Below, one piece after another: positions 59,052 through 64,000 of a DNA stretch of 64,000 bases. Under the pieces are notes generated by a model that saw nothing but the letters and a program-made list of their open reading frames with translations, searched no databases and was not told the DNA's origin. Position 1 is the first letter of the stretch. Each line of letters starts with the position of its first letter. A program made the position numbers and the translations under genes. Origin of the DNA: QGON01 sp963691905 (GTDB lineage: Bacteria > Pseudomonadota > Gammaproteobacteria > Chromatiales > Chromatiaceae); assembly GCA_963691905.1 (NCBI GenBank), contig OY829894.1, positions 682,001-746,000 of the forward strand, written 5' to 3'.

Positions 59052-60455
59052 ATGTCATTCAGACTCAAAACCATACTTGGTATCGCCAGCATTGAGGCGA
59101 TACTGCTGACGATACTGGTATGGAGCGGTCTGAATTTCCTGCGACAGTCAAACGAAGCTCAGCTCAGCGAGTATGCCTCGACAACGGCCACCCTTTTTGC
59201 CACTACCACCAAGAACGCTGTTCTCTCTACCGACCTGGCCTCCCTTGAAAGCTTCGTTCAGGAGATACTTCGCAACCCTGGGGTGGTGTATGCAAGAGTA
59301 ATGGACAATGAAGTTGTATTGGCAGAGAGCGGCGATCCTGAACTGCTCTCCCGCTCTTTTGCAGACGACAAAAAACTGGAAGATGTCCGGGATCTGGTTT
59401 TCGACACCCATGCCGAAATCGTGGAAAGCGGTATCCTTTTTGGCAGAGTGGAAGTCGGTATCTCCACCAACCGCATCACGGAAGGAATGAACAAAGCCCG
59501 CAATCGGGCAATGACCATTGCCGCTATCGAGATGGCCCTCACCGCGCTGTTTTCCCTTATGCTCGGTCTCTACCTGACCCACCAACTCAAGGAACTGCGG
59601 GACGCTTCACGTAAACTGGCCAGCGGCAGCCTGGAACACCGCATTCAGGTACGAGGCAGGGATGAACTGGCCCAAACCAGCATTGCCTTCAATAAAATGA
59701 CAGATAAATTACAGGCCAACGAACAGGCTCTGATATTGGCCAGAGATGAGGCTTGGCATGCAAATCAGGCAAAGTCGGATTTTCTCGCCCGCATGAGCCA
59801 TGAGCTTTTCACGCCAATGAACGCCATCATGGGATTTTCCCAGATATTGGCAGCAGATCCGGATGAACCACTCACGCCAAACCAGGCGATGTCGGTCGAT
59901 GAAATTCTTGCGGCCAGCAAGCGATTACTAGACTTGATCAATTCACTGCTGGATCTCGATCAGATCACCTCAAAGAATTTGACCCTTACCCTGGAGACGA
60001 TCGATGCCGGGCAAGTGATAAAAGATGTACTTGACGAAATTCAGACTAAAGTCGCGGAACGACATATCAAGCTCGATGCTGTTCCAACCCCTCAGCCAAT
60101 ATTAATCACAGCAGACCGGAAACGCCTCACACAGGTTCTACAGGAACTGCTTAACAACGCCGTCAGATACAACCATGACCATGGCAGTATATCTCTTGCG
60201 GTGGATACGGAGACCCCCGGCATACTGCGCATTGATGTCACCGACACAGGAATGGGTATTACTCAAGAAGATATGCTCACCATATTTGAGCCATTCACCC
60301 GTCATGCAGCCGACAAGATGACTGGTGGAAGAGGTATTGGGCTCTCGATTTCAAAACGGATAGTTGAACACATGGGTGGAACTATCGGCGTGGAGAGCGA
60401 ACCTGGTAAAGGATCAAAATTCTGGATTGAAATACCCACTGAACTGAAACTTTAA
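59052..60455 (+). CDS. Sensor histidine kinase paired with the PhnD-type protein
   Basis: A 467-residue membrane kinase: TM1 (about 8-28), periplasmic sensor region (30-150), TM2 (about 152-175), HAMP (about 176-228), HisKA with phospho-His in MSHELFTPMNAIMG (about H249), and HATPase (N-box LLNNAVRYNHDHGS, G1 DTGMGI, GGRGIGLSISKR). No receiver domain and no response regulator gene next to it. The 6-bp gap to the binding-protein gene suggests a sensing pair, as in other gammaproteobacterial PhnD-kinase operons. Confidence 0.92.
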   Translation: MSFRLKTILGIASIEAILLTILVWSGLNFLRQSNEAQLSEYASTTATLFATTTKNAVLSTDLASLESFVQEILRNPGVVYARVMDNEVVLAESGDPELLSRSFADDKKLEDVRDLVFDTHAEIVESGILFGRVEVGISTNRITEGMNKARNRAMTIAAIEMALTALFSLMLGLYLTHQLKELRDASRKLASGSLEHRIQVRGRDELAQTSIAFNKMTDKLQANEQALILARDEAWHANQAKSDFLARMSHELFTPMNAIMGFSQILAADPDEPLTPNQAMSVDEILAASKRLLDLINSLLDLDQITSKNLTLTLETIDAGQVIKDVLDEIQTKVAERHIKLDAVPTPQPILITADRKRLTQVLQELLNNAVRYNHDHGSISLAVDTETPGILRIDVTDTGMGITQEDMLTIFEPFTRHAADKMTGGRGIGLSISKRIVEHMGGTIGVESEPGKGSKFWIEIPTELKL

Positions 60456-60507
60456 ACGGCTGGTTAAGTGAAAAAATACAGGCTTCCGTGAAGAATTCGA
60501 GACATCA

Positions 60508-60537
60508 AAAAAGGGCGCTCGAATCGAGCGCCCTTTG
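60508..60537. terminator. Bidirectional terminator between kinase and sulfur globule gene
   Basis: AAAGGGCGCTCG pairs with CGAGCGCCCTTT around AAT, a perfect 12-bp stem with T-tails on the minus strand and a short one on the plus. It ends both the kinase transcript and the convergent sgp transcript. Confidence 0.88.
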
Positions 60538-60557
60538 ATCGGGAGGGGAATCCGATC

Positions 60558-60830
60558 TTATTTTGCAGCTGCAGGCTGTGCAGCCGCTGCCTGAGGAGCT
60601 ACAGGTGCGTAGGGAGCGTAGCCGTAACCGTAAGGGGCGTTGTAGCCGTAACCACGGTAGGTATTGTGAGCGTTGCCGCGAGCTTTTCCAGAGAAGTTCA
60701 TGTTGAAAGCCATGTCTCCGTCACCCATGCCGTCGAACATGCCATTGTTGTAGCCGTTGTCATTGAAACCCCAGAAAGCGTTGGCCTGGGTGGAAGCGAT
60801 AAGAGCAGCGATGGCGATGATTTTTTTCAT
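60558..60830 (-). CDS. Sulfur globule protein (SgpA/B-like)
   Basis: A 90-residue exported protein with signal peptide MKKIIAIAALIASTQANA. The mature part is rich in Gly, Asn, Tyr, Ala and Pro: FWGFNDNGYNNGMFDGMGDG, then GYGYNAPYGYGYAPY and an Ala/Pro tail. This matches the small structural proteins of the sulfur globule envelope in Allochromatium (CV1/CV2), that is, of periplasmic sulfur storage. A sigma-70-like promoter and a strong terminator frame the gene, so it is a monocistronic unit likely made in large amounts. Confidence 0.85.
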   Translation of the reverse strand: MKKIIAIAALIASTQANAFWGFNDNGYNNGMFDGMGDGDMAFNMNFSGKARGNAHNTYRGYGYNAPYGYGYAPYAPVAPQAAAAQPAAAK

Positions 60831-60903
60831 GATTGTTTACCTGTCAGTAATGTTAATAAATGTTGTTGATTAGATTTTCGGTCTCAGTGACTCGATGAGA
60901 AGT

Positions 60904-60931
60904 AGTATATAAGAATATTCTAAAATAGCAA
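60904..60931 (-). promoter_or_regulatory. Sigma-70-like promoter of the sulfur globule gene
   Basis: On the minus strand TTGCTA (-35) and TATACT (-10) are separated by 16 bp, ~74 bp upstream of the ATG. An SD (AGGT) precedes the start codon at good distance. The rest of the 60940-61200 gap shows no gene. Confidence 0.6.
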
Positions 60932-61212
60932 TACTTTTTTACCGGGGGGATTCTTTAGATGGATAACAGTACTGGCGTTTTTTCCTTAGGCATTAAGTCA
61001 TTGCCTCCGTCAAATATGCCCTATTCTGTAATAATTGAACCGGTTGATGCAGATGAATAACAATCAGGTGTTCAAACAAAATCAATGCATTGGCGCTTTT
61101 TGCATTGTTCGCGGACAAATCTCTTACCCTATAGTGGCTGAGTGATAGGGGAAATCAGGATGTTATTTGTCAGATAGGCTGCAATTGAGCAGACTGACAA
61201 ACGGCAGGCATT

Positions 61213-61242
61213 AAAAAAGCCGAAGTGGTAATCCACTTCAGC
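61213..61242 (-). terminator. Terminator behind tRNA-Pro
   Basis: On the minus strand GAAGTGG-ATTA-CCACTTC extends outward to GCC/AGC pairs and is followed by six T (A-run 61213-61218). Confidence 0.82.
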
Positions 61243-61253
61243 TTCTTCAAAAT

Positions 61254-61330
61254 TGGTCCGGGCGAGATGATTCGAACATCCGACCCCCACAACCCCATTG
61301 TGGTGCGCTACCAAGCTGCGCTACGCCCGG
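61254..61330 (-). tRNA. tRNA-Pro(GGG)
   Basis: Minus strand: CCGGGCGTAGCGCAGCTTGG start, acceptor pairs with CGCCCGG, anticodon loop ATGGGGT gives GGG, T-arm GTTCGAA, discriminator A and encoded CCA (61254-61256). It follows merR as is common behind ihfA in gammaproteobacteria. Confidence 0.95.
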
Positions 61331-61385
61331 AAAGGAGGGGGAATACTAGGCAGTTAACCCCGTATTGTCAATCCAAACCGGGACT

Positions 61386-61745
61386 CTATCTTTTTAGTAT
61401 CTGCAGCAGGCTCTCAAGTTCGGCACGAAGCTGTTTCACAATCTGATGACTCTGATTCTGATCGTCCTTGGCGGTGTCACCGGAGAGCTGTTGTCGGGCC
61501 CCTCCAATGGTGAATCCCTGTTCATAGAGCAGGCTGCGAATCTGACGGATCATGAGCACGTCGTGACGCTGATAATAACGCCGGTTACCGCGCCGCTTCA
61601 CGGGCTTGAGCTGAGGAAACTCCTGCTCCCAATAGCGAAGCACATGGGGTTTTACCTGGCAGAGGTCGCTGACCTCGCCAATGGTGAAATAGCGTTTGCC
61701 CGGAATAGAGGGCAGTTGGTTATTGCTGCTGCTGGGATCCAGCAT
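61386..61745 (-). CDS. MerR-family regulator behind ihfA
   Basis: A 119-residue MerR-type DNA-binding protein: YFTIGEVSDLCQVKPHVLRYW is the first wing-HTH, EFPQLKPVKRRGNRRYYQRHDV follows (in parts), and the C-terminal coiled helix carries no cysteines, so metal sensing is unlikely. This short MerR protein is regularly encoded between ihfA and tRNA-Pro in gammaproteobacteria. Its start overlaps ihfA by 26 bp. Confidence 0.92.
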   Translation of the reverse strand: MLDPSSSNNQLPSIPGKRYFTIGEVSDLCQVKPHVLRYWEQEFPQLKPVKRRGNRRYYQRHDVLMIRQIRSLLYEQGFTIGGARQQLSGDTAKDDQNQSHQIVKQLRAELESLLQILKR

Positions 61746-62025
61746 AGGCTTCTACCCGTGCTTTGAGTTTTTGTCCGGGCCTGAAAGTAACCACCCGCCG
61801 GGCAGAGATCGGGATCTCTTCGCCGGTCTTGGGGTTACGCCCAGGCCGCTGTTTCTTTTCGCGCAGGTCAAAATTACCAAACCCGGAGAGCTTCACCTGA
61901 CTGCCCTCTTCCAGGGCCTGGCGAATCTCCTCAAAAAACATCTCCACCATCTCTTTGGCTTCGCGTTTATTGAGTCCGAGTTCCTCGAACAATCTCTCTG
62001 CCATGTCCGCTTTGGTCAGTGACAT
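61720..62025 (-). CDS. ihfA: Integration host factor alpha subunit
   Basis: A 101-residue IHF alpha: LTKADMAERLFEELGLNKREA, LSGFGNFDLREKKQRPGRNPKTGEEI (in parts, with the RPGRNPKT DNA-clamp arm and its Pro) and RRVVTFRPGQKLK. IHF bends DNA by ~160 degrees in nucleoid structure, recombination and transcription. It starts 3 bp after pheT, the usual pheT-ihfA order, and overlaps merR. Confidence 0.97.
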   Translation of the reverse strand: MSLTKADMAERLFEELGLNKREAKEMVEMFFEEIRQALEEGSQVKLSGFGNFDLREKKQRPGRNPKTGEEIPISARRVVTFRPGQKLKARVEAYAGSQQQQ

Positions 62026-62028
62026 ATC

Positions 62029-64000
62029 CTATTCTCTCAACTTCGCACCAAGTTCTTTAGACAATCTTTTTAACACAGTGTCGACCACACCTTCAACTTC
62101 TTCATCAATAAGCGTGTGAGATTTTTCCTGTAAAATCAATCCCAATGCGAGGCTTTTTCGACCCGAATCTATGTTATCCCCAGTATAGACATCAAAAAGA
62201 CGAATGTCTTTAACAATCTCGGGGGCTGCCTTACGAACACAGGTACGCACTGCTTCAAATGTAACCGATTCACCCACCACCAGCGCAATATCCCTGCGGA
62301 TGGAGGGAAACTTGGAGAGCGGCTCAAATGCCGGCAGAAGACCCTCTTCGACACTCTCCAGTAATATTTCAAAAAGGTAGGTGGCACCTGAGAGATCGAG
62401 TTTTTTCTCCAGCTCTGGATGTAACATGCCGATCCAGCCCACTTGCTTCCCGTGATATTCAATAGTCGCAGTCTGGCCTGGATGCAACGCTGAGTGCTCC
62501 GCCGGCTTGAATACAAAACCATCGGTATCACCAGTTAGTGCAAGTACCGCTGCAAGATCCGCCTTGAGATCGAAAAAATCCACTGGAGCCGCCTGCGCGC
62601 CCCACTGTTCAGCAATCTGCTTGCCGGTAACCAGGCCAGCCAGCATGGGATCCTGAGCGATCTTCTCCCCTTCACGACGGAAGCGCAGGCCGGATTCAAA
62701 GATCCGTATCCTGTCTTGCTGGCGGGATTGGTTGTATTGGGCGGTCTGCAGCAGACCCGGCCAGAGGCTGGTGCGCATCACCGACATATCGGCCGAGATG
62801 GGATTTGCAAGTTTAACCCCGGACAGATCCGGATCGACTGACTTTTGTAACTCAGGACTGATGAAGGTATAGGTAACGACCTCCTGAAAATCCCTTGCCA
62901 CCAGCAGATGCTTGGCCCGGTTGAGGTCGTAGGCGGTCTCCTGTTTACTCCGCATATCCATGCCGGACATACCGCGATTGGTGGGAATCCTGGCGTAACC
63001 GTAGATGCGACCGATCTCTTCGATCAGATCCTCCTCGATGGATATATCGAAGCGGCAGCTTGGCGCCTTGACCCGCCAGCCACTTTCAACAGATTCCACC
63101 TGCATCTCCAGGCGGGTGAGAATATCGACAATCTCCTCCGCTGAGACATCGACACCGAGGATTTTATTGACCCGCAGGTGGCGCAGCAGGATCTCGGGAC
63201 GCGCCTCGATTTTGTCAGGGCTGGCGACCTCAACAATCGGCCCTGGCTGACCACCGACGATCTCCATCAGCAGTGCAGTGGCGCGTTCCACCGCTTTTAT
63301 CTGCAACTCAGGGTCGACCCCACGTTCAAACCGGTGAGACGAATCGGTATGCAGACCATATGCGCGCGCCTTGCCTGCGATGGCGGTAGGCGAAAAGAAG
63401 GCACTCTCAAGCAGGATATCGGTGGTGGTTTCGGTGACTCCCGAACCCTCGCCACCCATGATGCCCGCCAGCGCCAGGGGACGCGACCCATCGGCGATCA
63501 CCAGTGTGTCTGGCTTGAGTTCGATCTCCTGAGCACCGAGCAGAGTCAATTTTTCACCCGGATTAGCCAAACGTACCTGGATAGGTGCACTCAGCCGGTT
63601 CAGGTCGAAGGCATGCATCGGCTGTCCCAGCTCCAACAGAACGTAGTTAGTGACATCGACTACCGGGCTGAGACTGCGAATACCCCCCCGGCGCAACCGC
63701 TCAACCATCCAAAGTGGAGTATCAGATTTAGCGTCTATTCCTTTGATTATTCTACAGATATATCTCGGACATACTTCAGGCGCAGAGACATCCACGTCAA
63801 AGCGATCCTCAATGGATGCTGCAATGGCAGGCATTTCAGGTGGTGTCACAGAGCAGCGATTGATAACCCCCACATCTCTTGCAATCCCAAGCAAGCCCAG
63901 ACAGTCGCCACGATCCGGGGTCAGATCAACATCGATCACATGATCCTCAAGACCGAGGTAGATCCGAAAATCCTCACCCACCGGTGCATCCGCCGGTAAA
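62029..64000 (-). CDS. pheT: Phenylalanyl-tRNA synthetase beta subunit (3' part; runs off the window)
   Basis: The last ~657 codons of pheT (family ~790). The frame remains open to the window edge (LPADAPVGEDFRIYLGL), so the start lies beyond 64000; the GTG at 63981 is an internal codon. Visible are the B3/B4 tRNA-editing domain, the B5 domain (VNKILGVDVSAEEI), the catalytic-like core (RIFESGLRFR) and the anticodon-binding domain (PLSKFPSIRRDIALVV, SLALGLILQ). With PheS it charges tRNA-Phe. Confidence 0.97.
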   Translation of the reverse strand, partial: LPADAPVGEDFRIYLGLEDHVIDVDLTPDRGDCLGLLGIARDVGVINRCSVTPPEMPAIAASIEDRFDVDVSAPEVCPRYICRIIKGIDAKSDTPLWMVERLRRGGIRSLSPVVDVTNYVLLELGQPMHAFDLNRLSAPIQVRLANPGEKLTLLGAQEIELKPDTLVIADGSRPLALAGIMGGEGSGVTETTTDILLESAFFSPTAIAGKARAYGLHTDSSHRFERGVDPELQIKAVERATALLMEIVGGQPGPIVEVASPDKIEARPEILLRHLRVNKILGVDVSAEEIVDILTRLEMQVESVESGWRVKAPSCRFDISIEEDLIEEIGRIYGYARIPTNRGMSGMDMRSKQETAYDLNRAKHLLVARDFQEVVTYTFISPELQKSVDPDLSGVKLANPISADMSVMRTSLWPGLLQTAQYNQSRQQDRIRIFESGLRFRREGEKIAQDPMLAGLVTGKQIAEQWGAQAAPVDFFDLKADLAAVLALTGDTDGFVFKPAEHSALHPGQTATIEYHGKQVGWIGMLHPELEKKLDLSGATYLFEILLESVEEGLLPAFEPLSKFPSIRRDIALVVGESVTFEAVRTCVRKAAPEIVKDIRLFDVYTGDNIDSGRKSLALGLILQEKSHTLIDEEVEGVVDTVLKRLSKELGAKLRE

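Noticed and set aside
63982..64000. pheT starting at GTG 63981
   Set aside because: The frame stays open to the window end with conserved PheT sequence, so the gene is cut by the window edge.

Overview
The window looks like a chromosomal piece of a sulfur-oxidising gammaproteobacterium, Chromatiales/Sedimenticola-like and possibly a thioautotrophic symbiont. The pointers are a sulfur-globule envelope protein (60558-60830), a malyl-CoA lyase next to glycolate oxidase genes, a Vibrio/Shewanella-style TonB2 energy module, and typical gammaproteobacterial gene blocks: sdhCDAB, uvrY-udg-uvrC-pgsA, and pheT-ihfA-merR-tRNA-Pro. This lineage call is inference; no 16S gene is present.

Layout. 1-4230: a Gly-rich exported repeat protein, the sdhCDAB operon and tRNA-Leu(UAA), all minus strand. 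4263-22085: an 18-kb accessory island lodged between tRNA-Leu and tRNA-Cys. It is built of three tandem elements (A 4263-7693, B 7694-16714, C 16715-22085). Each starts with a copy of the 3' half of tRNA-Cys and ends with the same ~150-bp right-end repeat, and no integrase is visible in any of them. The cargo is defence and conflict genes, many decayed. A carries a VapC/Phd toxin-antitoxin pair, a helicase stump, and IS66 and pRiA4b-ORF3 remnants. B carries a broken AbiEi-like gene, a SWIM-SNF2 helicase, an intact AbiEi/AbiEii pair, and a TOTE-type primase-helicase interrupted by a 73-bp triple hairpin. C carries ParDE, antitoxin and CoiA remnants, and a compact HTH / GIY-YIG nuclease / MORC-like GHKL ATPase operon. 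That last operon is the best candidate here for an undescribed system.

22086-33434: tRNA-Cys and tRNA-Gly(GCC), then a tightly coupled six-gene operon (AmmeMemoRadiSam radical SAM enzyme, an exported MEMO-AMMECR1 fusion, a Tat-type small protein, a secreted Hsp20-like protein, a small membrane protein and a 1212-residue membrane fusion of spermidine-synthase-like, FMN-binding and 4Fe-4S modules), then pgsA, uvrC, a type-5 uracil-DNA glycosylase and uvrY. The order uvrY-uvrC-pgsA-tRNA(Gly)-tRNA(Cys)-tRNA(Leu) is the E. coli order, so both the AMMECR operon and the island look like insertions into an ancestral block.

33500-50600: housekeeping genes (DUF1249, thioredoxin, adk, htpG, pgm), a pair of dynamin-like GTPases, a Lys/Ala-rich DUF2934 protein, a TonB-dependent copper-type receptor and a DUF3450-ttpC-exbB-exbD-tonB-TPR operon that probably energises outer-membrane receptors. 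50900-64000: malyl-CoA lyase, DUF547 protein and lipoprotein, a Gly-repeat secreted protein, glcDE without an adjacent glcF, a PhnD-type binding protein paired with a histidine kinase, the sulfur globule protein, tRNA-Pro(GGG), merR, ihfA and the 3' part of pheT, which runs off the right end. Several intergenic regions carry GTAG...CTAC palindromes resembling REP/REPIN sequences.
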